Shown piece after piece: positions 44,296-52,352 of a DNA stretch of 64,000 bases. Made by a program: the position numbers and the translations under genes. The DNA comes from Firmicutes bacterium UBA2116 (lineage in GTDB: Bacteria; Bacillota; Clostridia; Tissierellales; Sedimentibacteraceae), in the NCBI GenBank assembly GCA_002331025.1, contig DCYG01000033.1:60277-124276 (forward strand), in the 5' to 3' direction. Under the pieces are notes generated by a model. It worked only from the letters and a program-made list of their open reading frames with translations, did not search any database and was not told where the DNA came from. How positions within the stretch are numbered: position 1 is the stretch's first letter; every line of letters starts with the position of its first letter.

Positions 44296-46206
44296 ATGGA
44301 GAATCGTATAATTGGGATTTTACCAAATAAAAGTTTAGTTGAAAAGGTTATTAGTGTACAAAAAAAATGCGGGATTAATTTTCCGGTTTATCATATGCAG
44401 ACTGAGGATGCTGTTAAGCTTGCCAGGGAAAAGATCAATGAAGGTGCTAAAGTTATTTTAAGTAGAGGAATGACTGCCAATTACTTAAAAAATAGTCTTG
44501 ATATTCCGGTAATTGATATAAAATATGATTTCTTTCATTTTGCTAATGCTCTTAAAAATGCTTTAGAGATCAATAATGAGGTTGCCCTTATCGGTTTTAT
44601 TGATGCATTCAGACTGGCAAAACGAGCAGTGGAGTATATAGAAAAAGAAGGACAGAAGATACATGTAGTAATTCTTCCGGACGGTACTCAAATTGAAGCT
44701 AATATTAACGGCTTGCATGAAATGGGAATAAATACCTTTGTCGGAGGAAATCTGGTTGTATCTACGGCTCGTAGACTGGGATTTAATCATGTTTTAATCG
44801 AAGCTGATGAAAGAGTTATAGATGAAGCAATTACTAATGCACTCTACGAGCTTAGAATACATATAGAGCAGGAAGAGAAATATGAATTAATAAAATCAAT
44901 AATTTCAAACATGACAAACGGTATATTTGCAATTAATAAAAACGGAGAATTAATAACTGCAAATCCGATTGCCATGAAATATCTTGGAATCAGCAGCATA
45001 AATAAATCAAGTCATGAATTGGATAATATTATATCAGGTTCTAAAATAATGAAAACAATAGACAATGGAGAGCTTGTAAACGGTGATTTGATTACAATTG
45101 GCGAGAACGATTTAGTTGTAAGCTCTTCTCCGATTAATGTTGAAGGAGAAATAAGAGGAGCAGTTGTAACAATTCAGGAAATTAGCAGTATCAAGGAGTT
45201 GGATACTAAAATTAGAAAAAAACAAATGCACAAGGGGCATGTTGCAAGAAAAACCTTTGATGATATTATAGGTATAAGTGAAATTATGAAATCATGCAAG
45301 AGCAAGGCTTTCAGATACTCGCAGGTTGACAGTACTGTATTAATCAGAGGGGACACAGGAACAGGAAAAGAAATATTTGCACAGAGCATTCACAATGCAA
45401 GTAAAAGGGCATCTAAGCCGTTTGTTGCTATTAATTGTGCGGCTCTTCCTCCAAATCTTTTGGAAAGTGAGTTGTTCGGATATGTAAAGGGTGCATTCAG
45501 TGGTGCTAACTATGAAGGCAAAGCGGGAATATTTGAACTTGCACATACAGGAACTATTTTTTTGGATGAAATCAGCGAGGCATCATTAGATGTACAGGCA
45601 AGACTTTTGAGAGTCATTCAGGAAAAGGAAATAATCAGAATAGGTGATGATAAGGTTATTCCGGTAGATGTAAGGATTTTGTCCGCAACAAATAAAGACT
45701 TGTTAAAAGAAGTTTTTAATAAAAGTTTCAGGGAAGATTTGTATTATAGACTAAGTGTCTTAGAGCTGCAGTTGCCTTCATTGGAAAAGAGAAAGACAGA
45801 TATTCCCGAATTAGCTGAACATCTTATATATGATATATGTGGAAAGATGGGAGTAGGAAAGGTAGATATAACAGAGGATGCTATAAAACTGTTGAAGGAA
45901 TTAAAATACGAAGGTAATGTAAGGCACCTGTCAAATATTTTAGAAAGAGCTTTTGTTATATCTAATTTTGAAAGAATAGATGAAAAGTGTATACTTGAAG
46001 CAGTAGGAACGGTTAATGAAAACAATAACGCTGCGGAATTGTTTGAGACAAAGGAATCTATAACAATAGCAGAGATGGAGCGTATGATGATTAAGAGAGC
46101 ACTTAGAGAATGCGGCGGCAACAAAACAGCAGCTGCTCGCAAATTGGGTATAAGTCTTTCGACTATGTGGAGAAAGGTCGGCGAAATAGAAGGAACAGTT
46201 TCATGA
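44296..46206 (+). CDS. PrpR-type sigma-54 activator with GAFSGA loop
   Basis: A 636-residue activator. The N-terminal PrpR_N/propionate-sensor domain spans about 1-190 (GAKVILSRGMTANYL, EVALIGFIDAF), then comes a PAS domain (about 200-310), the AAA+ domain (Walker A RGDTGTGKE, Walker B TIFLDEISE) and a Fis HTH (KTAAARKLGISLSTMWRK). The sigma-54 contact motif is GAFSGA (399-404) instead of GAFTGA. PrpR proteins respond to methylcitrate and related tricarboxylates, fitting the following operon. The ATG at 44296 follows AAGAGG; an in-frame TTG at 44278 is less likely. Confidence 0.88.
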   Translation: MENRIIGILPNKSLVEKVISVQKKCGINFPVYHMQTEDAVKLAREKINEGAKVILSRGMTANYLKNSLDIPVIDIKYDFFHFANALKNALEINNEVALIGFIDAFRLAKRAVEYIEKEGQKIHVVILPDGTQIEANINGLHEMGINTFVGGNLVVSTARRLGFNHVLIEADERVIDEAITNALYELRIHIEQEEKYELIKSIISNMTNGIFAINKNGELITANPIAMKYLGISSINKSSHELDNIISGSKIMKTIDNGELVNGDLITIGENDLVVSSSPINVEGEIRGAVVTIQEISSIKELDTKIRKKQMHKGHVARKTFDDIIGISEIMKSCKSKAFRYSQVDSTVLIRGDTGTGKEIFAQSIHNASKRASKPFVAINCAALPPNLLESELFGYVKGAFSGANYEGKAGIFELAHTGTIFLDEISEASLDVQARLLRVIQEKEIIRIGDDKVIPVDVRILSATNKDLLKEVFNKSFREDLYYRLSVLELQLPSLEKRKTDIPELAEHLIYDICGKMGVGKVDITEDAIKLLKELKYEGNVRHLSNILERAFVISNFERIDEKCILEAVGTVNENNNAAELFETKESITIAEMERMMIKRALRECGGNKTAAARKLGISLSTMWRKVGEIEGTVS

Positions 46207-46212
46207 TGACAT

Positions 46213-46243
46213 TGTCAATATGACAGGGTGTGTCAAAAAGACA
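46213..46243. promoter_or_regulatory. Paired TGTC-N5-GACA sites, putative enhancer
   Basis: TGTCAATATGACA (46213-46225) and TGTCAAAAAGACA (46231-46243) are two dyads of the same pattern with centres 18 bp apart, about 80-110 bp upstream of the sigma-54 promoter. They are the probable binding sites of the activator encoded just upstream. Confidence 0.65.
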
Positions 46244-46321
46244 TACTCTGTTTTAGTTTTTGCAAAATGCGTAATCTTTTTAAAATCAGATATTACTGGC
46301 TTTCGTTGTTAAGAACACATA

Positions 46322-46338
46322 TTGGCACAGCAATTGCT
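46322..46338 (+). promoter_or_regulatory. Sigma-54 promoter of the tricarboxylate operon
   Basis: TTGGCACAGCAATTGCT has the -24 GG and -12 GC 12 bp apart and matches the consensus almost fully. It lies 38 bp upstream of the first gene of the operon. Confidence 0.88.
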
Positions 46339-46375
46339 ATATAGTATGCAGACATTAAAAAGAAAGGAGTTTAGA

Positions 46376-47356
46376 ATGAGCAAGGTTACGATTGCGGGTA
46401 AATATCCTGAGGAGGCATATTCGCTGTTAAAGAATGCTTTATCTGATAAATTTGAATTAGAATATATAACGGATCAAGAAGAATTGAACAGGACCTCTGA
46501 TTTAGAATATGTAATTTTAAGGACTTTGAAAATAGATAAAGATATAATCATGAATAATGAAACTCTTAAACTAATTCAAAGATGGGGTGCCGGATATGAT
46601 ACGGTAGATATACGGGAAGCTGCCAAGAGAAATATTCCTGTTACAGTAGCAAACGGTATCAACAGTTGTGCAGTGGCAGAACATACAATACTTTTGATTT
46701 TGGCGTTGTATAGACATTTAGTACAGCTGAACAATAAAGTAAAGGCAGGAGTTTGGGACAGAACTACCTATGCTTCAAATTCATATACTATCAACGGCAA
46801 GAAAATAGGTCTGATAGGATTGGGTGCTATTGGTAAGATGGTTGCATTGAAAACTCAGGCACTTGGTGCGGAAGTTGCATATTACGATTTATACAGATTA
46901 GATAAGGAGCAGGAGAATAGTTTAAATGTTAAGTTTTTAGAATTGGATGAATTGCTTAAAATTAGTGATATTGTAAGCATTCATTTACCGCTTACTGATG
47001 ACACGGTTGATTTAATTGCAAGGCGTGAATTAGATATGATGAAAAAAGATGCTGTTATAGTTAATACTTCAAGAGGAGGAATAATCAAGGAAAATGATCT
47101 TGAGGATGCTTTATTAACAGGAAATATTCTGGGAGCGGGGCTTGATAGTTTTGAAAAAGAGCCATATCCAAGGGATGGAAGATTTAACGGCATTGATAAT
47201 ATTATTATGACACCTCATGTTGGAGGTACTGTAGCAGATTTAGTTAAGCCTATGGCTGAAAAGGTAGTGGATAATATTATGAGAGTTTATGAGAATAAGG
47301 GGCTAAATAAAAGGGATTATGTAAATTACAAGGATTGCTCCTATCCGGCAGATTAG
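46376..47356 (+). CDS. D-2-hydroxyacid dehydrogenase (SerA-like family)
   Basis: A 326-residue NAD-dependent dehydrogenase. The NAD fold shows GKKIGLIGLGAIGK, the substrate Arg lies in VNTSRGGIIKE, and the catalytic Glu/His region runs from SFEKEPYP to PHVGG. It interconverts a 2-hydroxy acid and a 2-oxo acid. The ATG at 46376 follows AAAGGAG; a frame extending back to 46322 would run into the promoter. As the first gene of the sigma-54 operon it probably oxidises a hydroxylated di/tricarboxylate made by the aconitase-like enzyme; the substrate is unknown. Confidence 0.87.
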   Translation: MSKVTIAGKYPEEAYSLLKNALSDKFELEYITDQEELNRTSDLEYVILRTLKIDKDIIMNNETLKLIQRWGAGYDTVDIREAAKRNIPVTVANGINSCAVAEHTILLILALYRHLVQLNNKVKAGVWDRTTYASNSYTINGKKIGLIGLGAIGKMVALKTQALGAEVAYYDLYRLDKEQENSLNVKFLELDELLKISDIVSIHLPLTDDTVDLIARRELDMMKKDAVIVNTSRGGIIKENDLEDALLTGNILGAGLDSFEKEPYPRDGRFNGIDNIIMTPHVGGTVADLVKPMAEKVVDNIMRVYENKGLNKRDYVNYKDCSYPAD

Positions 47357-47371
47357 AAAGGAAGTGTGAGT

Positions 47372-48514
47372 ATGGATAATAGATGTAAAGCTTTTAAATG
47401 CTCTATTATTAGAGGTGGTACAAGCAAGGGTCTCTTTCTTAGTGAAAATGAATTGCCGCCTGTTGGAGATGAAAGAGATAAAATAATCTTGAGACTTCTT
47501 GGAAGTCCGGATTTGAGGCAGATTGACGGTCTTGGCGGTGCAAATTCCCTTACAAGTAAAATTTGCATTATAGGTCCTTCGAAGAGGAAGGATGCAGACG
47601 TAGATTATACATTCGGACAAGTTTCTGTAGACAAGCCAATAATTGACTGGCAAGGCAATTGTGGAAATCTATCTTCTGCCGTTGGGTTGTTTGCTATAAA
47701 TAATAATTATGTAAAGGTAAGTGAACCAGCTGCTGCTGTCAGAGTTTATAATACAAATACATCAAAGATTATAAATGTGATAGTTCCCGTGTCGGATGGA
47801 TATGCTATATCGGAAGGTGAGCATACTATACCCGGAGTACCCGGAACAGGTGCAAAAATAATAATGGAATTTTTAGATCCGGAAGGCGGTGTTACAGGTA
47901 AGATTCTTCCTACCGGAAATCCTGCAGATCTTGTAGAAACAAAAGATGGAAAGAGATTTAATATCTCTGTCGTTGATGCGGTAACACCTGTAGTATACAT
48001 AAAAGCTGAAGAGTTAGGCCTTGATGGGACGGAGTTACCGATTGAGATAGAGAATAGAACAGACATACTTAATAAGATGGAAGAGATAAGATGTATCGCC
48101 GCTGAAATGATAGGATTAGTAGATAACAGGGAAGCTGCGACAGAGAAAAGCCCCGCATTTCCGAAGGTTGGCTTTATCACAAAAGCGAAGGGCTATGTAA
48201 ATCCTGAAGGCGCGTATATAGATGAAAATGATGTTGATATAGTTGCAAGGCTTGGATCGATGCAAAAAATGCACAGAGCATATATGATTGGCGGAGCTGT
48301 AAGCACAGGTGCAGCATCAAGGATTCCGGGAACTATTATATGGGATGCTTTAAAAGAAGAAGCAAGAGAAGGAAAAACGCTTAGAATCGGCCATCCATAT
48401 GGGTCTATGAAAGTTGATGTTGCTCTTCATGAAAATAAAATAACTAAGGTATGTGTTGACAGAACAGCAAGAGTTCTGATGGAAGGAATAGCATATATTC
48501 CGGAAAATATTTAA
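47372..48514 (+). CDS. PrpF-family cis-trans isomerase/tautomerase
   Basis: A 380-residue protein with IIRGGTSKGLFL at the start and DWQGNCGNLSSAVG, the PrpF/diaminopimelate-epimerase-fold signature, and AYMIGGAVSTGAASRIPGT near the end. PrpF isomerises 2-methylaconitate, and relatives (GalD) tautomerise oxalomesaconate. The ATG at 47372 follows AAGGAAG. It sits between the dehydrogenase and a tricarboxylate transporter, so its substrate is most likely an aconitate-like acid. Confidence 0.88.
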   Translation: MDNRCKAFKCSIIRGGTSKGLFLSENELPPVGDERDKIILRLLGSPDLRQIDGLGGANSLTSKICIIGPSKRKDADVDYTFGQVSVDKPIIDWQGNCGNLSSAVGLFAINNNYVKVSEPAAAVRVYNTNTSKIINVIVPVSDGYAISEGEHTIPGVPGTGAKIIMEFLDPEGGVTGKILPTGNPADLVETKDGKRFNISVVDAVTPVVYIKAEELGLDGTELPIEIENRTDILNKMEEIRCIAAEMIGLVDNREAATEKSPAFPKVGFITKAKGYVNPEGAYIDENDVDIVARLGSMQKMHRAYMIGGAVSTGAASRIPGTIIWDALKEEAREGKTLRIGHPYGSMKVDVALHENKITKVCVDRTARVLMEGIAYIPENI

Positions 48515-48537
48515 TACAAATTAAATGAGGTGACAAA

Positions 48538-49032
48538 ATGGAAGACAAAATCAGAGATTTAAGGTCTGGGATTGCTATAGTTTTTCTTTCGTTGATTTCT
48601 TATCTTTGGTTGATACCCAATCAAATATCTGTAAGAAAAGGTGTAAGTATAGGTGCAGACTATTTTCCCAAGCTTATTGTAATGATTGTTGGAATATGTG
48701 GAATGGTACTTGTTATTCAAGGTTTAACATATCTGTATAAAAAAGGTGAACTGAGTTTATCAAGTGTTTCAGGAGTCAGTAATGTGACACAATTAAAGAA
48801 ATATTTGCCTCATGTCATATTTCTGCTGTCAGCAGTGATTTACCTTGTAGTTATGCAATATTCAGGATTCATCATTGCAAGCATTCCGTTTCTTATATTT
48901 CTTCTGTTATTTTTTGGACATTCAAAAATTGCATGGTGTTCAGTAATATCTGTAATATTTGTATTAGCAATTTATTTATTATTTTCCAATGTGTTCAGGA
49001 TAAGATTTCCTGCAGGACCATTCGGATTTTAA
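48538..49032 (+). CDS. tctB: Tripartite tricarboxylate transporter small membrane subunit TctB
   Basis: A 164-residue protein with four membrane segments (about 13-30, 45-68, 85-108, 115-155) and the TctB opening with GADYFPKLIVMIVGICG. It associates with TctA in the TTT family. TctA starts 14 bp later. Confidence 0.85.
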   Translation: MEDKIRDLRSGIAIVFLSLISYLWLIPNQISVRKGVSIGADYFPKLIVMIVGICGMVLVIQGLTYLYKKGELSLSSVSGVSNVTQLKKYLPHVIFLLSAVIYLVVMQYSGFIIASIPFLIFLLLFFGHSKIAWCSVISVIFVLAIYLLFSNVFRIRFPAGPFGF

Positions 49033-49046
49033 GATGGGGTGAGTAA

Positions 49047-50549
49047 ATGGATTTAATTTTAGATGTGGCTATTGATTTTATATCGATTAAAGTAATATTT
49101 GCTTTACTTATAGGTGTAGCAGTGGGAATAATCGGAGGAGGTATGCCGGGTATAAGTCCCAGTATGACAATTGCGCTGTTGCTTCCGGTTAGTCTCTATC
49201 TTCCGGCGACAGTAGCAATAGCTCTTATGATAGGTTCATATCAGGGAGCTATGTTCGGAGGATCAATTTCTGCTATATTAATTAATACTCCCGGAACTGC
49301 CAGTGCTGCTGCTACTACCCTTGACGGATATCAGATGGCTGCTAATGGTCAATCAGGCAAGGCATTGCATATGGCGCTATTTGCTTCATGTACAGGTGGA
49401 TTAGTCGGAGTTATAATTTTACTTGCTATGGCGAAGCCATTGTCAGCTGTAACGTTAAAGTTTGGACCTCCCGAGTATTTTGGCTTGATGGTGCTTTCGC
49501 TGTCTTTAATCGCAGGCATTTCAGGAAAGTCACTTATAAGAGGGATTATATCAGCAGGATTAGGATTATTGATAGCAACTGTTGGTATGGACCCTATATA
49601 TGGTACTAAGAGATTTACATTTGGCAATATAAATTTAGGCGATGGGGTTCAGACTTTATCGGTTTTTATAGGAGTATTTGCATTAGCTGAGCTTTTAACA
49701 CAGCTCTCCAAGGGAAAAAGTGAACTTTATGCAAAAGCAGAGACACTAACCCTTAAAGACAATACACTGTCAGTTAAAGAATATTTCAGCAATTTTAAAA
49801 CCATGATTAAATCAGGTGTTATGGGAGCTCTGATTGGTGTTTTACCGGGCATTGGAGGAAGTACAGCGTGCTTTATTTCCTACGCTGAGGCTCAGAGAGT
49901 ATCAAAACATCCTGAAAAGTTCGGTACCGGCATACTTGAAGGAATTGCTGCTCCCGAAGCAGCAAACAATGCGGTTTCAGGAGGAGCTCTTGTTCCGATG
50001 CTGACACTTGGGATACCGGGTGATGTTGTAACAGCAATATTAGTCGGAGCCTTAATAGCCCACGGAATAAAGCCGGGACCCTTATTGTTTGTCGAGAATA
50101 TTGAAAGCGTTTATACAATCTATATAGCTTTGTTATTATCTGTAATAGGCCTATTGATAGTAGGTAAACTTGGAGTTCCGATATTTTCGAAGATAGTTAA
50201 TATAAGAAAGGCAACTTTGCTGCCTATGATATTAATTATCTGTATAGTTGGTACGTATTCGACCAGAACAAATTTATTTGATCCGACTATAATGATTGTA
50301 TTTGGAGCTTTGGGATTTATAATGAAAATTAATAAATTTCCGATTCCGCCTCTTGTGATAGCATTTGTTATCGGAAGTCAGCTTGAATCAAGTTTAAGAC
50401 AGAGCTTAGTTTTATCTGATGGAAGCTTCGGAATATTTTTCACGAGGCCGATTTCGGCAGTTTTGATTATTATTGCGGTTATTTCTGCAGTGTTTATGTT
50501 TATTAGAAATAAAAGGTTTCAAACAAAAGCAGAAATGTCTGAAAAATAA
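49047..50549 (+). CDS. tctA: Tripartite tricarboxylate transporter large membrane subunit TctA
   Basis: A 500-residue protein with about 11-12 membrane helices. It has GGGMPGISPSMTIALLLPVSL and GVLPGIGGSTACFISYAEAQR, the paired TctA signature repeats, plus ALVPMLTLGIPGD. It is the main channel for Na+- or H+-driven uptake of citrate-like acids captured by TctC. ATGGGGTGAGTAA precedes the ATG. Confidence 0.92.
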   Translation: MDLILDVAIDFISIKVIFALLIGVAVGIIGGGMPGISPSMTIALLLPVSLYLPATVAIALMIGSYQGAMFGGSISAILINTPGTASAAATTLDGYQMAANGQSGKALHMALFASCTGGLVGVIILLAMAKPLSAVTLKFGPPEYFGLMVLSLSLIAGISGKSLIRGIISAGLGLLIATVGMDPIYGTKRFTFGNINLGDGVQTLSVFIGVFALAELLTQLSKGKSELYAKAETLTLKDNTLSVKEYFSNFKTMIKSGVMGALIGVLPGIGGSTACFISYAEAQRVSKHPEKFGTGILEGIAAPEAANNAVSGGALVPMLTLGIPGDVVTAILVGALIAHGIKPGPLLFVENIESVYTIYIALLLSVIGLLIVGKLGVPIFSKIVNIRKATLLPMILIICIVGTYSTRTNLFDPTIMIVFGALGFIMKINKFPIPPLVIAFVIGSQLESSLRQSLVLSDGSFGIFFTRPISAVLIIIAVISAVFMFIRNKRFQTKAEMSEK

Positions 50550-50578
50550 AATTATTATACAATTTAGTGGAGGTTATT

Positions 50579-51574
50579 ATGAAATTAAAGAAGCTATTAT
50601 CAATTGTTTTAGTAACACTGTTTTTAATCACAGGTTGTTCGCCAAGCGCTCCTTCAACTGATGAATCGGCACCTAAGGAAGTAGATTTTCCAAATAAACC
50701 GGTTGAGATGATAGTTGGATTTTCAGCAGGCGGCGGAACTCATTTAGCTGCAGAATTACTTACGCCGGAAGCATCCAAATTTTTGGGACAACCAATTCAG
50801 ATTACATGTAAACCCGGTGCCGGTGGTGCTATAGGTGCAACTTCTGTGTCTTCGTCAAAGGCGGATGGTTATACCTTGCTATATGCTACAATGTCACTTC
50901 CTATTTCATTATACATGGATACCGTAGACTTCAGTAAAGATGATTTTGTAGGAATAGCATTGGCAAGTGATGTTGCTCCCGTATTGGCTGTAAAGACTGA
51001 TGCTCCGTATAACAATGCAGATGAACTGATTGAGTGGATTAGAAAAAATCCTGGTGAATTTTCCTGGTCACATCCCGGTGTAGGCTCAACACTTCATGTT
51101 CTTGGCGCAAATATTCTTTACAGAATGGGTGTTATAAATGAAATAAAAGAAGTACCTTTTGCGGGTACAAACGAAGGATTAAGTGCAGTGTTAGGCGGTC
51201 ATGTAAGTAGTGTTGTAGGTTTTCCGGCATCATTCCTTGAACAAGTTAAGGCCGGTGAAATGAAAATCATAGGTGTATCCAGTCCTGAAAGAATATCAGA
51301 TTTACCGGATGTACCAACATTCTTAGAACAAGGTTATGAAGCCACACTTACTTCAACGAGAGGTGTATTTGCGCATAGCGGTACACCGAAAGAAGTGATC
51401 AAAATACTTGATGAATCATTTGAAAAAATAATTACAAGTGAAGACTATGCACAAAGAGGAGCTACTTTAGGCGAACCACCCGTATATGCTAACTCTGAAG
51501 AATTTGATAAGATGTACAGAGAACAATGCGAAATGATTGAAGAATTACTTAAGGAAATTGGATTAGTAGAATAG
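50579..51574 (+). CDS. tctC: TctC-type solute-binding lipoprotein
   Basis: A 331-residue binding protein of the TTT family. A lipoprotein signal (LLSIVLVTLFLITGC) is followed by FPNKPVEMIVGFSAGGGTHLAAE and CKPGAGGAIGATSV, the canonical Bug/TctC ligand-binding loops. The ATG at 50579 follows GTGGAGGTTATT. It captures the carboxylate outside the cell for TctAB. A 12-bp hairpin after the stop may raise its transcript level. Confidence 0.92.
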   Translation: MKLKKLLSIVLVTLFLITGCSPSAPSTDESAPKEVDFPNKPVEMIVGFSAGGGTHLAAELLTPEASKFLGQPIQITCKPGAGGAIGATSVSSSKADGYTLLYATMSLPISLYMDTVDFSKDDFVGIALASDVAPVLAVKTDAPYNNADELIEWIRKNPGEFSWSHPGVGSTLHVLGANILYRMGVINEIKEVPFAGTNEGLSAVLGGHVSSVVGFPASFLEQVKAGEMKIIGVSSPERISDLPDVPTFLEQGYEATLTSTRGVFAHSGTPKEVIKILDESFEKIITSEDYAQRGATLGEPPVYANSEEFDKMYREQCEMIEELLKEIGLVE

Positions 51575-51585
51575 TATATAAAATT

Positions 51586-51620
51586 AATACTGCCCTGTTC
51601 ATTTAAGTCAGGGCAGTATT
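51586..51620 (+). other. mRNA hairpin after tctC
   Basis: AATACTGCCCTG (51586-51597) pairs perfectly with CAGGGCAGTATT (51609-51620) and lacks a T-run. Like the hairpin at 39961 it follows a binding-protein gene inside an operon. Confidence 0.65.
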
Positions 51621-51649
51621 CCAGAAAGGTTAATAAAGGTGATAATAAT

Positions 51650-52324
51650 ATGCACAATGTAGGGTTTAGAATATTTACAAATATTGAAAGACCATCTAAG
51701 GGACTTGTAGAAAAATTCAGAGATATACCTGTTGCAAATATCGGCGACAACATGGGTCGTATATATTGTATGAATTATACAATTAAGCCTTTTAATGATA
51801 TTAAATTATTAGGTGTAGCGTTGACGGTAAAGGCACCTCTTGGAGACAATCTTATGTTTCATAAAGCAATAGAGATAGCAAGACCCGGAGATATAATTGC
51901 AGTCGATGGAGAAGGTTGTATGGATCATTCGCTTTGTGGTGAAATAATGTATAGAACGGCTAAGAAAAAGGGTATAGCAGGATTTCTGATAAATGGCTGT
52001 ATTCGTGATGTTGAAGCGCTTAAAGATTTGGAATTCAGTGTTTATGCAAAAGGAGTACAGCCAAAGGGTCCGTATAAAAATGGCCCGGGGGAAATCAATG
52101 TTCCTATTGCCATAGGGGGGCAGGTTGTCTTACCGGGTGATATATTGGTTGGAGATAAAGATGGGGTTGTGGTAATAAGACCTTCGGATGCTCAGGAACT
52201 ATATGAAAAAGCATCGGCTCATAATTCTATGGAAGTAGATAAGCTTAAAAAAATTGAAGAAGGAACTCTAAATAAGAGCTGGGTAGATGAAACACTAATT
52301 AAGAAGGGCTGCGAGTTTCTATAA
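51650..52324 (+). CDS. RraA-family protein, likely oxo-acid aldolase
   Basis: A 224-residue RraA-like protein: VEKFRDIPVANIGDNMGR, IEIARPGDIIAVDGEGCMDHSLCGEIM, GFLINGCIRDVEALKDLEFSVYAKGVQPKGP, and a terminal GDKDGVVVIR. The family includes RNase E regulators and divalent-metal 4-hydroxy-4-methyl-2-oxoglutarate/CHA aldolases (GalC, LigK, ProA). The GxxxxDxxG-like metal motif and catalytic Arg-Asp (GCIRDV) are present, favouring an aldolase. In this operon it could cleave a hydroxylated oxo-acid to pyruvate; this is inferred from context. Confidence 0.82.
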   Translation: MHNVGFRIFTNIERPSKGLVEKFRDIPVANIGDNMGRIYCMNYTIKPFNDIKLLGVALTVKAPLGDNLMFHKAIEIARPGDIIAVDGEGCMDHSLCGEIMYRTAKKKGIAGFLINGCIRDVEALKDLEFSVYAKGVQPKGPYKNGPGEINVPIAIGGQVVLPGDILVGDKDGVVVIRPSDAQELYEKASAHNSMEVDKLKKIEEGTLNKSWVDETLIKKGCEFL

Positions 52325-52352
52325 TATTAACAATTTTGGACGGTGATATAAT

